The notes under the pieces were generated by a model. The model searched no databases, was not told the DNA's origin, and worked only from the letters and a program-made list of their open reading frames with translations. From contig NZ_NCSM01000005.1 of the NCBI RefSeq assembly GCF_002224125.1, positions 259,165 to 323,164 on the forward strand: DNA of 64,000 nucleotides. The letters run 5' to 3'. The stretch is from Streptomyces sp. NBS 14/10 (GTDB lineage Bacteria > Actinomycetota > Actinomycetes > Streptomycetales > Streptomycetaceae). Positions 35,640 through 46,157 of the stretch are shown here, one piece after another (position 1 is the first letter of the stretch; every line of letters starts with the position of its first letter). The position numbers and the translations under genes were made by a program.

Positions 35640-36601
35640 GCCCCTTCACCATCACCCGCACCCTGCCCGCCGACGCCACAGCCGCCGCGCTGCGCGCCGA
35701 TGTGGCCGAGGGGCTTACCCGCACCCCCAAACAGCTGCCGCCGAAGTGGTTCTACGACGCCCGCGGAAGCGTGCTGTTCGAGCGGATCACCGAGCTGCCC
35801 GAGTACTACCCGACCCGCGCGGAGCGGGAGATCCTGGTCGCCCGGGCCGCGGAGATCGCCGCCGCGACCCGCGCCCGTACCCTCGTCGAGCTGGGTTCCG
35901 GCTCCTCCGAGAAGACCCGCCATCTGCTCCGCGCGCTGCCGGATCTGCATGCCTACGTACCCGTGGACGTGAGCGAGAGCGCGCTGACCCTCGCGGGGCG
36001 CGCCCTGCTCGCCGAGCATCCGGAGCTGACGGTGCACGCGCTGGTCGCCGACTTCCTGGAGGGGCTTGCCCTTCCGCAGGACCCGCCGGGCCCGCGCCTG
36101 GTGGCGTTCCTCGGCGGCACCATCGGCAATCTGCTGCCCGTCGAGCGGGCCGGGTTCCTCACCTCGGTCAGCGCCCTGCTGGCGCCCGGCGACGCGCTGC
36201 TGCTGGGCACCGACCTGGTCAAGGACGAGGCCACGCTGGTCGCCGCGTACGACGACGCTCAGGGCGTCACGGCGGAGTTCAACAAGAACGTGCTGGCCGT
36301 CCTCGACCGGGAGCTGGGCGCGGACTTCGACCCGGCGGACTTCGACCATGTGGCGCTGTGGGACGCCGAGCACGAGTGGATCGAGATGCGGCTGCGGGCC
36401 CGCGGTGCCATCACCGCGAAAATCCCGGCGCTGGACCTCGCGGTGCACCTCGCGGCCGGGGAGGAGATCCGCACCGAGGTCTCCGCGAAGTTCCGCCAGG
36501 AGCGGGTGCGGGCGGAGCTCACCGCGGCGGGGCTCCAGCCGCGGCGGTGGTGGACCGACAGCGAGGGGCGGTTCGCGCTGTCGCTCGCGGTCCGGGTGTA
36601 G
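35636..36601 (+). CDS. egtD: L-histidine N(alpha)-methyltransferase EgtD
   Basis: A 321-residue SAM-dependent enzyme that trimethylates histidine to hercynine, the first committed step to ergothioneine. Family landmarks: LPPKWFYDARGSVLFERIT, YYPTRAEREIL, the SAM motif LVELGSGSSEKTRHLL, FLGGTIGNL, GTDLVKDEATLVAAY and EFNKNVL with substrate-binding residues. The GTG at 35636 follows AAGGAGG and overlaps the egtC stop. No egtE (beta-lyase) follows; the last step must be encoded elsewhere or run by another PLP enzyme. Confidence 0.96.
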   Translation: MSPFTITRTLPADATAAALRADVAEGLTRTPKQLPPKWFYDARGSVLFERITELPEYYPTRAEREILVARAAEIAAATRARTLVELGSGSSEKTRHLLRALPDLHAYVPVDVSESALTLAGRALLAEHPELTVHALVADFLEGLALPQDPPGPRLVAFLGGTIGNLLPVERAGFLTSVSALLAPGDALLLGTDLVKDEATLVAAYDDAQGVTAEFNKNVLAVLDRELGADFDPADFDHVALWDAEHEWIEMRLRARGAITAKIPALDLAVHLAAGEEIRTEVSAKFRQERVRAELTAAGLQPRRWWTDSEGRFALSLAVRV

Positions 36602-36809
36602 GGGCTGGGCGCCGGGTCGGCCGAGCGCGACCCGGCGCACCCACCGGGGCCGGGGCGCACAACTCCGCTGTCACCACGCCCTGTCGCAATCACTACGCTC
36701 CGTTCCACCCGCAACACCGACCGAAATAATGTGATCCACGTCACTCTCCAGCGGTGAGGCCGCAGCGCAGCGCGTTGCGGCCTTCAACCGTGCCCCAACT
36801 CCCTCTTGA

Positions 36810-38683
<1,874 letters not shown>

Positions 38684-38687
<4 letters not shown>

Positions 38688-39427
38688 GCCGCGCCATAAA
38701 CAGCCGAAGGTATTCCGCCGAAAACTTTCGAGAAGATTGCGTCCTGCAATATTCCATGTTCGGCATGGCGCTCCGCCACCATCCACGCCATCTTATCCAG
38801 TTGTGCCTCGGAGAGCTCATACGAGGTCAGCGATTCCACGCCCACCGAATAGGTGGCGCACCATTCCAGAACCGCTTCGAGCCCGTTGACAGACGCCGCG
38901 AAGAATCGGTGGTCCGGACTTTCCCAGAGGGCGGCCAGCTCTTCGAGCATGCTGCTCCCGGCCCCCTCGGGGGCGAGCATCCGGCGCGCCCTGCGCGCCA
39001 GGCGGACCACATAGCCTTCCCGGTCCTGGATATGCAGCAGCCGTACGGTCAGCCGGCAGGGAAGTTCCGGGAGCCGCTCGGCAAAAGCCTGGAGCAGCGA
39101 GATGGAGCCGCCCTCGACGACCACGAACCGATGGTGCTCGCCGAGCTCCGCCAGCCTGCTGACGAGCGCGTCCGCCGCGTCCTCGGCCGGGTAGTCCCCG
39201 TCGGCGACGGTCCGGTCGCACAGCCAGGAGCGCTCCACGTCCACCGCCTCCTCGCCGGCCCGGGCGCTGGTGGTGGCCAGATCGGTGAAGCACTGGATCC
39301 GGTCGGCCACGACGATCGGCGCCCCCGTGATCCGGGCCAGCGCGGTGGCGGCCGCGCTCTTCCCGACGCCGGTGGGCCCTGCGATGACATGCACGAACTG
39401 CGGGCTTCCGCCAGGTGATCCAGCCAT
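38684..39427 (-). CDS. adenylate isopentenyltransferase-like protein (cytokinin synthase family)
   Basis: A 247-residue P-loop prenyltransferase closest in layout to the Agrobacterium Tmr/Tzs and Rhodococcus FasD enzymes, which add dimethylallyl to N6 of AMP. Seen: P-loop GPTGVGKS (17-24), ADRIQCF with the base-activating Asp42, and EGGSISLL (105-112). It is shorter than tRNA-modifying MiaA and lacks its tRNA-binding insertion, so a free nucleotide substrate is likely. The start at 39427 has GGAGGGG upstream. The last 80 bases and the upstream gap are visibly AT-richer than the surroundings, a hint of transfer. It is coupled to the LOG gene. Confidence 0.87.
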
Positions 39428-39649
39428 TGAAATCCCCTCCACCGCAACGTTCCTGACGATCAATCACGGTAACCCCGGCCGCCTCGTGCACATCCCTAGC
39501 CAAGGCATCAATACAGTAAACGAATGGGCAAGTAATTAAAGGTTGAATATTTAACGCCGTCCTTACTTGCGCCGCGCCACACTCCGGATCGCACCATTCT
39601 CGCGGCAGCTCTCATGGCTGCCCGAACGTTATTCACGAGAGGACCGGGT
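39428..39649. promoter_or_regulatory. AT-rich divergent promoter region with an 8-bp inverted repeat
   Basis: The gap between the isopentenyltransferase gene and the transketolase-like gene must hold both promoters. GCAAGTAA (39528-39535) and TTACTTGC (39563-39570) are a perfect inverted repeat 27 bases apart. The interval includes TTAAAGGTTGAATATTTAA, the most AT-rich run nearby. A regulator bound here could control both operons. Confidence 0.55.
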
Positions 39650-40378
39650 ATGACTCGACTTTCGGATCCGCCGTCACCAATACTCGAGCGATTCGGCAAG
39701 GGCTGGAATCCGGACACGCTCTCGGCCCTGGCCGGATCGGTCCCGATCGATCTCGGTGTGCCCGTCGAGCGCGTACTGGAACAGCTCGGGCCGGTACTCG
39801 GCCGCCCCGAGGCCCGTACGGTGCTGGTCGGTTACGGCGCCTCGTACGACACCGCGCCACAGGACGTGGCGCTGTTCGGCGCGCTCCCCGGCTGGAGCGT
39901 CCATGTGCCGGGACACCCCGACGAGGTCGGGCGGCTGCTGCGGGAGGCCGCGGCCGGTGACGGGAGTACGTACCTCAGACTGCCCGAGCAGGGCAACGCC
40001 GAGCCGCACGGCGGCGCTTCGGGGTCGTTCGAGGTCGTCAGGCTCGGCGCGGGTGGTGTGGTGCTGGCCGTCGGCCCCACGCTGGACACGGTGGTGCGCG
40101 CCACCGCCGGTCTCGATCTGACCGTCCTGTACTCCTCGACCATCCGCCCCTTCGACGCGGTCGGTCTGCGCACGGCGGTGCTGGCCGCCGACCGGGCCGA
40201 CGTCATCCTGGTCGAGCCCCATCTGGCCGGGACCTCGGCGCACTGTGTCGCCGAGACCCTGGTCAACGTCCCGCACCGGCTCCGCGCCCTCGGCCTCCCC
40301 TGGGACGACACCGAGCCGGGCGCCCATGGGCTCGACGAGGCCGGCATCGCCGCGACGGTCAGGGCCTTCCTGCGCTGA
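39650..40378 (+). CDS. truncated transketolase/E1-beta-like protein
   Basis: A 242-residue protein matching only the C-terminal half of the pyrimidine domain (APQDVALFGALPGWSVHVPG, YLRLPEQ) plus the transketolase C-terminal domain (VVLAVGPTLDTVV, LTVLYSSTIRPFD) of thiamine-diphosphate enzymes. The first 70 residues do not contain the family's catalytic Glu in an EQN-type motif, and there is no pyrophosphate-binding domain. It cannot be a complete ThDP enzyme by itself. The R. fascians fas operon also carries transketolase/E1-like genes beside its isopentenyltransferase. Start 39650 follows GAGAGGA. Role unknown. Confidence 0.75.
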   Translation: MTRLSDPPSPILERFGKGWNPDTLSALAGSVPIDLGVPVERVLEQLGPVLGRPEARTVLVGYGASYDTAPQDVALFGALPGWSVHVPGHPDEVGRLLREAAAGDGSTYLRLPEQGNAEPHGGASGSFEVVRLGAGGVVLAVGPTLDTVVRATAGLDLTVLYSSTIRPFDAVGLRTAVLAADRADVILVEPHLAGTSAHCVAETLVNVPHRLRALGLPWDDTEPGAHGLDEAGIAATVRAFLR

Positions 40379-40438
40379 AGGCGTCGCGCCCGCGCTGAAG
40401 GCATCACGACAGCACATCACTTCCCGGGGAGGAAGCCG

Positions 40439-42079
40439 ATGAACGTTCTCCTGATCTCCGGCATGGGGCCGGAAGTACCGAACAAGAAGCTTCTGGAGGG
40501 CTCCTCGTTCCAGGCGTTACTGGCCCCCGAGGGCCACCGCGCGGCCGCTGGGCGGCCCGACGTGTTCGACCTGTCCCTCCTGCGCACGGCGGACGGAACG
40601 GGCCGGCCCCTGCTGCGCCCCAGGCGCGCCGGCGGCCGGGCCCGCGCGGTCAGCTCCGTACGCCTCGCCGCCCCCGCCGCCGAGGAGGCCGAACCGGGCA
40701 AGGCACCCCATCTGACCACGTTTACCCTGCAGTCGATCCTGCTGGCCGCCGGGGTCGACCACGAGGTGTACCCGATCGAGCGGATCTGGACCGGGTCCGT
40801 GGTGGAACCCCCGACCGACGTGGACATCGTGCTGCTCTCGACCACGTTCATCTGGGACCGCCGCACCCTCGCCAAGGCCGTCGGCTGGGTGGAGGAACGA
40901 TTCCCCACCGCGGTCCTGGTGCTCGGCGGGCAGTACAGCAACCTCAAGTTCCAGCGGATCCTGGCCGAGCACCCCTTCGTCCGGTACATCGTCCGCGGTG
41001 ACGCCGAGGCCGCCCTGCCCGCTCTGCTGCGCGCGCTGCGCGCCAAGGGCGATGTGGCCGACGTACCCAACCTGGTGTGGCGCGACCCCGATACGGACCG
41101 GATGCGCATGACCAGGATCGAGTACGTCGATCTGGACGCGCTGCCCTCGCCCGGGCCGGTGGGTACGCTCCCGGTCGTCCCCTACGAGTCCATGCGGGGC
41201 TGCCCGTTCAGCTGCAAGTACTGCTCCTTCCCCGCCGCCTCGCCCAAGTGGCGCTACAAGTCGGCCCAGAAGATCGCCGACGACTTCCTGCGCTACCGCC
41301 GGGAGAACGGCGCCGAGTACATCAAGGCCCTGGACTCCACCTTCACCGTGCCGCCGACCCGGCTGCGCGCGCTGCTGCCGCTGCTGGCGGAGGCCGACGT
41401 CGGCTGGGAGGCGTATACGCGCGCCAACTCGATCCGCGACCGGAACGTCGTGGCCGATCTGGAGCGGGCCCACTGCCGTGCGCTGTCCATCGGCTTCGAG
41501 TCGATGAACGACACCACGCTGGGCTATATGCACAAACAGGTCAAGGCGCGCGCCAACCGGATGGCCTTCGAGCTGCTGCGGAACAGCTCGATCCACTCCT
41601 TTGTCTCGTTCATCGTCGGCTATCCCGGTGAGACCCCCGAACTCTTCGAGGACACCAGGCGGTTCCTGGTGTCGGAGTACTCCGGCCAGTTCGCGCTCTA
41701 CGTCTTCATGATGAACGACGAGACCATGCCGATCTGGCAGGAGGCCGACCGCTTCGGCCTCGAGGTGTTCGACCTGGACGGCGAGGCGGAGGACTGGACC
41801 CACCACGGCATGGACAGCCGCACCGCCGCCCAACTGCAGTTGGAGACCCTGCGCGAGGTGCGCTGGAAGAACGACCACGCGATCGCCAGGGTGTGGCAGC
41901 ACGGCTTCGAGTCCCCGCTGCTCCCCGGCCGCTCCCCCGCGCAGAACGCGGCGGTCGAGAAGCTGGTGGACCGCCTCGGGATGCTGAGCGCCGACGTCCG
42001 CGACCCGGCCGAGGCCACGCGCCGCAGGGACCGCCTCCTCTCCGGCCTCGCCGGCCATGGGGTGGTCACGGCCCGCTGA
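40439..42079 (+). CDS. radical SAM protein with B12-binding-like N-terminus
   Basis: A 546-residue radical SAM enzyme. The [4Fe-4S] motif CxxxCxxC is at Cys255, Cys259 and Cys262, followed by a SPOUT/Elp3-like barrel (IGFESMNDTTLGYM, FIVGYPGET). The N-terminal 200 residues resemble a cobalamin-binding Rossmann domain (VDIVLLSTTFIWD, VLVLGGQYSN) but lack the DxHxxG base-off motif. An Arg/Pro/Ala insert sits at 55-85. Class B radical SAM enzymes of this shape methylate unactivated carbons. It follows the transketolase-like gene by 60 bases with GGGGAGGAAG upstream, so it is probably co-transcribed. Substrate unknown. Confidence 0.87.
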   Translation: MNVLLISGMGPEVPNKKLLEGSSFQALLAPEGHRAAAGRPDVFDLSLLRTADGTGRPLLRPRRAGGRARAVSSVRLAAPAAEEAEPGKAPHLTTFTLQSILLAAGVDHEVYPIERIWTGSVVEPPTDVDIVLLSTTFIWDRRTLAKAVGWVEERFPTAVLVLGGQYSNLKFQRILAEHPFVRYIVRGDAEAALPALLRALRAKGDVADVPNLVWRDPDTDRMRMTRIEYVDLDALPSPGPVGTLPVVPYESMRGCPFSCKYCSFPAASPKWRYKSAQKIADDFLRYRRENGAEYIKALDSTFTVPPTRLRALLPLLAEADVGWEAYTRANSIRDRNVVADLERAHCRALSIGFESMNDTTLGYMHKQVKARANRMAFELLRNSSIHSFVSFIVGYPGETPELFEDTRRFLVSEYSGQFALYVFMMNDETMPIWQEADRFGLEVFDLDGEAEDWTHHGMDSRTAAQLQLETLREVRWKNDHAIARVWQHGFESPLLPGRSPAQNAAVEKLVDRLGMLSADVRDPAEATRRRDRLLSGLAGHGVVTAR

Positions 42080-44000
42080 GGTCGTACTGGCAGGCCTGCA
42101 GATGGAACAGCTCGGCGTAGATGCCACCCCGGTCCAGCAGCTCCTGCGGGGTGCCCGACTCGGCGAGCCGCCCCTCGTGGAGGACGTGGATGAGGTCGGC
42201 GTGCCGGACGGACGCCAGCCGGTGGGTGATCAGCACGACGGTCTGACCCTCCCCCGCGAGCGCGCGGATCTGCTCGAAGACGGCCAGCTCGGCGCGGGCG
42301 TCGAGCGCCGAGGTGGGCTCGTCGACCAGCAGCACGGGCGCGGTGCGGTAGCGGGCGCGGGCGATGCCGAGCCGCTGCCACTGGCCTCCGGAGAGCTGGT
42401 GGCCGCCGCGGAACTCCCGGGCCAGCAGGGTGTCCCAGCCGTGCGGCAGCCCGGCGACGATGTCGTCGGCCCCGGCGTAGGCCGCCGCGCGGTCCAGGGC
42501 CTCGGCGCGGATGGGGCTCTGCGGGCTGCCGATCGCGACGTTCGCCTTGGCGGTGAACGGCCAGCGCTTGAAGTCCTGGTTGACCATGGCGATCCGGGAG
42601 AAGAGCTGTTCGCGGTCGGCCTCCGCGATATCGGTGCCGTCCCACAGGATGCGCCCCGAGTCCGGCAGATGGAGCCCGGCGAGCAGCTTGACCAGGGTGG
42701 ACTTACCGGATCCGTTCTCGCCGACGAGGGCCACCACGCCCCCGCCGGGGATGGTGAGGCTGACCTTGTCCAGGGCGGGCCGGTCGCTCCCGGGGTAGGT
42801 GAAGGAGACGGAGTCGAAGCGGATCTCCGCCGGCTCCTCGGGCAGCGGCAGCCCGCCCTCGGGGATGGCGTACCGCTCGGCGTCCTCGCACAGCCGGTCG
42901 AGGTCCTGGACGAACAGCATCTCCTCGTAGAGCTGGTTGAGCTGGAGCACCAGGGTGGACAGGTTCTGCGACCCGGTGCGGATCGCGATGACCGCGGTGC
43001 CCGCGACGGACAGCTCCATGCCGCCGGAGAGCAGCAGCCCGGCGAGCGCCGAGTAGGTGGCGAGGGTCGCCGCGCCGGTGAGCGTCGCGGCGATCAGCTC
43101 GGTGCCGGCCGCGGCGTCGGCCAGCCGGGTCTGCTCCGCCTCCGCGGACTCCGACATCCGGCGGAAGTGCCGCAGCAGGAAGCCGCCGACGCCGTGCACC
43201 CGGACCTCCTGCGCCGCCTCGCGCTCGGTGAGCAGCCGGCTGAGCAGATGGCCCGCGCGGGCGTGCTCGATCATGGTGTGGAAGGAGAGATAGCGGCGGC
43301 GGGCGATACGCAGCGAGCTCCAGCTGCGCGGCAGGGCGATGAGCACCAGCAGGGGCAGCAGTACGGGGTGCAGAACGGTCAGCACTCCGGCGGCGGCGAC
43401 GACGGCGAGCAGTCCGTTGACCACCGCCACGCAGTACTTGACCATGCGCCGGGCCGAGGAGGCCCCGTATTGGGCGGAGTCCAGCAGCCGGTGGAACTCC
43501 GCGTCCTCGATGGCGGAGAGCTCCACACGGGCCGCGCACTCCAAGTACCGTTCGGTCGCGACCCGTTCGACCTTCGGCTCGAGTCGGCCGGTCCCGGCCG
43601 TCGAGGCCGAGGCCAGCAGCGCGCCGAGGACCGCCACCACGCCGACCACGATCAGTGACGGCAGTGCGCTGTGCAGCCGGTCGGCGGTCGCCCCGTCGGA
43701 GAGCAGGGCCGCCAGCGCGTCGTTCACCGCGACCAGGCTGAACGCCTGGCCGATCCCCTGGCCGAGCTCCGCCGCCGCGACCGTTTGCAGCGCCCTGCGG
43801 TCGGCGGCCCAGGCGAGCCGTACGGTGGAGCCCACCAGGCGCGGGAGCCTGCGGGCCATCGCCCATAGCGACAGATGCAGATAGGCGTCGTCGTAGCGGC
43901 TGAATCCCATGTCGTACCGGAGCCGTCCGCCGAAGAGCAGTTGCTCGGACTCCGATGTCTCGTCAGTGGCCTGTTGCTTGCGTCGCCGCGGCCACGGCAT
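42066..44000 (-). CDS. ABC transporter, fused permease and ATP-binding protein
   Basis: A 644-residue half-transporter with an N-terminal membrane domain (about six helices, residues 50-360) and a C-terminal nucleotide-binding domain. Walker A GENGSGKST, signature LSGGQ, Walker B VLLVDEPTSA and H-loop ITHRL are intact. The membrane domain is of the exporter type, as in transporters found in natural-product clusters. I chose Met at 44000 (GGAGGG upstream); the longer antisense extension to 45212 is spurious. It ends 14 bases inside the convergent radical SAM gene. It could export the product of the isopentenyltransferase cluster, which is inference. Confidence 0.92.
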   Translation of the reverse strand: MPWPRRRKQQATDETSESEQLLFGGRLRYDMGFSRYDDAYLHLSLWAMARRLPRLVGSTVRLAWAADRRALQTVAAAELGQGIGQAFSLVAVNDALAALLSDGATADRLHSALPSLIVVGVVAVLGALLASASTAGTGRLEPKVERVATERYLECAARVELSAIEDAEFHRLLDSAQYGASSARRMVKYCVAVVNGLLAVVAAAGVLTVLHPVLLPLLVLIALPRSWSSLRIARRRYLSFHTMIEHARAGHLLSRLLTEREAAQEVRVHGVGGFLLRHFRRMSESAEAEQTRLADAAAGTELIAATLTGAATLATYSALAGLLLSGGMELSVAGTAVIAIRTGSQNLSTLVLQLNQLYEEMLFVQDLDRLCEDAERYAIPEGGLPLPEEPAEIRFDSVSFTYPGSDRPALDKVSLTIPGGGVVALVGENGSGKSTLVKLLAGLHLPDSGRILWDGTDIAEADREQLFSRIAMVNQDFKRWPFTAKANVAIGSPQSPIRAEALDRAAAYAGADDIVAGLPHGWDTLLAREFRGGHQLSGGQWQRLGIARARYRTAPVLLVDEPTSALDARAELAVFEQIRALAGEGQTVVLITHRLASVRHADLIHVLHEGRLAESGTPQELLDRGGIYAELFHLQACQYDLSGP

Positions 44001-44186
44001 CGCACCACCCCCTCCGCCTAGGCACCGCGTCAGTCTGTCGTAGCGGAGGGTCCGTCCGCGATGCATTTCCGGTCGGCCTCGGCCGCGCTCCGTGGCACGA
44101 TGTGCGAGGTGTGGGGCATGGTGCGCCCGCGGTGGGGCGGGGTGCGCGCCCTTCCCCGAGCCGGAAAGCGGAGGAGAGTGCGGCGC

Positions 44187-45248
44187 GTGCGCCTGGCCCA
44201 CGACGACCCACGGCTGCGTTACCGGGGGGCGGTATCGCTGCAACGGGGCCCCGGCTGGACCGCGCCGTGGCGGCTGCCGCATTCGGAGGCGGCGCTGTAT
44301 CTGCCCGAGGGCGGGCTGGGGCGGGCGGCGATGCCGTCGGGGGTGCGGGTGGGGCTGCGTACCGACAGCACCGGGCTGACCTGCCGCTATCAGGCGGATC
44401 CGGCACCGAAGCTCAATGGCCCGCCGGAGGTGGCGCGGCTGGATGTGCTCTGCGAGGGGCGGCACTCGGCCACCGTCGAGCTCCAGACGCACGGCGGGGA
44501 CGCGGAGTTCCGGATCGACGGCCTGCCGGGGCGGATGGCCACGGTCGAGTTGTGGCTGCCCTTCTACCATCAGTTCCGGCTGTGCGACCTGACGCTGGAC
44601 GCGGGCGCGGCGGTCGAGCGTGACGGCGGTGAGGGGCGGCCGCGCTGGGTGCACTACGGCAGCTCCATCTCGCAGGGGCGCGGCGCGGCCTCCCCGAGCC
44701 GGACGTGGCCCGCCCTGGTGGCCCGGCGCGCCGGCTGGGAGCTGACCTCGCTGGCGCTGGGCGCGGCCTGCCAGCTTCAGCCGATGACCGCGCGGCTGAT
44801 GCGGGACCTGCCGGCCGATGTGCTCACCGTCTGCGTCGGGATCAACATCCAGGCGCTGGGCAGCCACAACCGCGACTCGCTGGCCTCGGCGCTGGTCGGC
44901 TTCGTCACGACGGTGCGCGAGGGGCATCCCACGACCCCGTTCGCCGTGATGTCGAACATCGTCGCGCCCGAGCGGGAGGAGGTGCCAGGGCCCTCCGGTA
45001 TGACGATGCGCGAGTGCCGGGCGCACATACGGCGCGCGGTCGAGCTGCTGCGTACGCACGGGGATACGAATCTGCACTACATCCACGGCCCGAAGGTGTT
45101 CGGGCCCAGCTGTACGCGGCTGCTGCTGGAACCCGAGGGCCTGGACCGGCTGCACCCCGCGCCCGCGGGCCACCCCGTCTTCGCCGCCCGCTTCCTGGCG
45201 GCTCTGCGCCACGCGGGATGTACGCCGGAGGTCGCGGCGGGCTCATGA
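44187..45248 (+). CDS. SGNH/GDSL-type hydrolase
   Basis: A 353-residue protein with a beta-rich N-terminal domain (about 1-150) and an SGNH hydrolase domain. The nucleophile block reads HYGSSISQGRG, the Asn block GININIQ-like as VCVGINIQALG, and the Asp-His pair DRLHP near the C-terminus. Two-domain enzymes of this kind are esterases or deacetylases acting on carbohydrates or small molecules. GTG 44187 has GAGGAG ten bases upstream; upstream in-frame sequence is Arg-rich and unconvincing. No signal peptide. It diverges from the ABC exporter and might be part of that cluster. Confidence 0.8.
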   Translation: MRLAHDDPRLRYRGAVSLQRGPGWTAPWRLPHSEAALYLPEGGLGRAAMPSGVRVGLRTDSTGLTCRYQADPAPKLNGPPEVARLDVLCEGRHSATVELQTHGGDAEFRIDGLPGRMATVELWLPFYHQFRLCDLTLDAGAAVERDGGEGRPRWVHYGSSISQGRGAASPSRTWPALVARRAGWELTSLALGAACQLQPMTARLMRDLPADVLTVCVGINIQALGSHNRDSLASALVGFVTTVREGHPTTPFAVMSNIVAPEREEVPGPSGMTMRECRAHIRRAVELLRTHGDTNLHYIHGPKVFGPSCTRLLLEPEGLDRLHPAPAGHPVFAARFLAALRHAGCTPEVAAGS

Positions 45249-46157
45249 CGCCCCGTACACCGGCTGCGGCGGCTCGGCGGCGGCGAGCAGCTTCCGGGCG
45301 GCGTCGCCCGCCTCGGCCGGGGTCCAGCGGGCGCCCTTGTCGGCGGTCGGGCCCGGCCGCCAGCCCTCCATGACGGTGATACGCCCGGCCTCGGCCTCGA
45401 AGACCCGGCCGGTGACACCCGCGCTGTCGGCGGAGGCGAGCCAGACGACGAGCGGTGAGACGTTCTCGGGGGCCATCGCGTCGAAGGCGCCGGCCTGGTC
45501 CGGAGCGGCCATGGTCTCGGCGAAGGTCCGCTCGGTCATCCGGGTCCGGGCGGCCGGGGCGATGGCGTTGACCTGGACGCCGTAGCGGCCGAGCTCGGCG
45601 GCGGCCACGAGGGTCAGCCCCACGATCCCGGCCTTGGCGGCGGAGTAGTTTCCCTGGCCGACGCTGCCCAGCAGCCCCGCCCCCGAGCTGGTGTTGACCA
45701 CGCGGGCGGCCGGGGCGCGGCCCGCCTTGGCCTCGGCGCGCCAGTGGGCGGCGGCGTGCCGCAGCGGCAGGAAGTGGCCCTTGAGGTGGACGCGCAGCAC
45801 CGCGTCCCAGTCGTCCTCGTCCAGGTTGATCAGCATGCGGTCGCGCAGAAAGCCGGCGTTGTTGACGAGGGTGTCGAGCCGGCCGTAGGTGTCGAGGGCG
45901 GTGGCGACCAGGGAGACCGCGCCGTCGGTGGTGGCGATGTCGCCGCCGTGCGCGACCGCTTCGCCGCCCAGCGCCCGGATCTCGGCGGCGACGTCCTGAG
46001 CCGGGCTCCCCTGGCCCGCCGCGCCGTCCAGGGCCACGCCGAGGTCGTTGACGACGACCTTGGCCCCCTCGGCGGCGAGGGCCAGTGCGTGTGCGCGGCC
46101 CAGGCCGCGGCCCGCTCCGGTGACGACGGCGACGCGTCCGGCGCACAGTCCGGTCAT
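45243..46157 (-). CDS. SDR family oxidoreductase, Rv3548c-like
   Basis: A 304-residue short-chain dehydrogenase: TGAGRGLGRAHALALA (NAD(P) motif), NNAGFLRDRML, catalytic Ser in NTSSGAG and YSAAKAG with the Tyr/Lys pair. The long C-terminal extension and MAPENVSPLVVWL block are typical of hydroxyacyl-CoA-type SDRs of the MFE-2 kind. By position it corresponds to Rv3548c in the mycobacterial HIP cluster, where it should oxidise a beta-hydroxyacyl-CoA. Its ATG overlaps the stop of the SDR upstream (ATGA). The 3' end overlaps the SGNH gene by six bases. Confidence 0.88.
   Translation of the reverse strand: MTGLCAGRVAVVTGAGRGLGRAHALALAAEGAKVVVNDLGVALDGAAGQGSPAQDVAAEIRALGGEAVAHGGDIATTDGAVSLVATALDTYGRLDTLVNNAGFLRDRMLINLDEDDWDAVLRVHLKGHFLPLRHAAAHWRAEAKAGRAPAARVVNTSSGAGLLGSVGQGNYSAAKAGIVGLTLVAAAELGRYGVQVNAIAPAARTRMTERTFAETMAAPDQAGAFDAMAPENVSPLVVWLASADSAGVTGRVFEAEAGRITVMEGWRPGPTADKGARWTPAEAGDAARKLLAAAEPPQPVYGAS

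Noticed and set aside
44001-45212. Minus-strand extension upstream of the ABC transporter
   Set aside because: It is antisense to the SGNH hydrolase and has no membrane or other recognisable character. Met 44000 has a good ribosome site.
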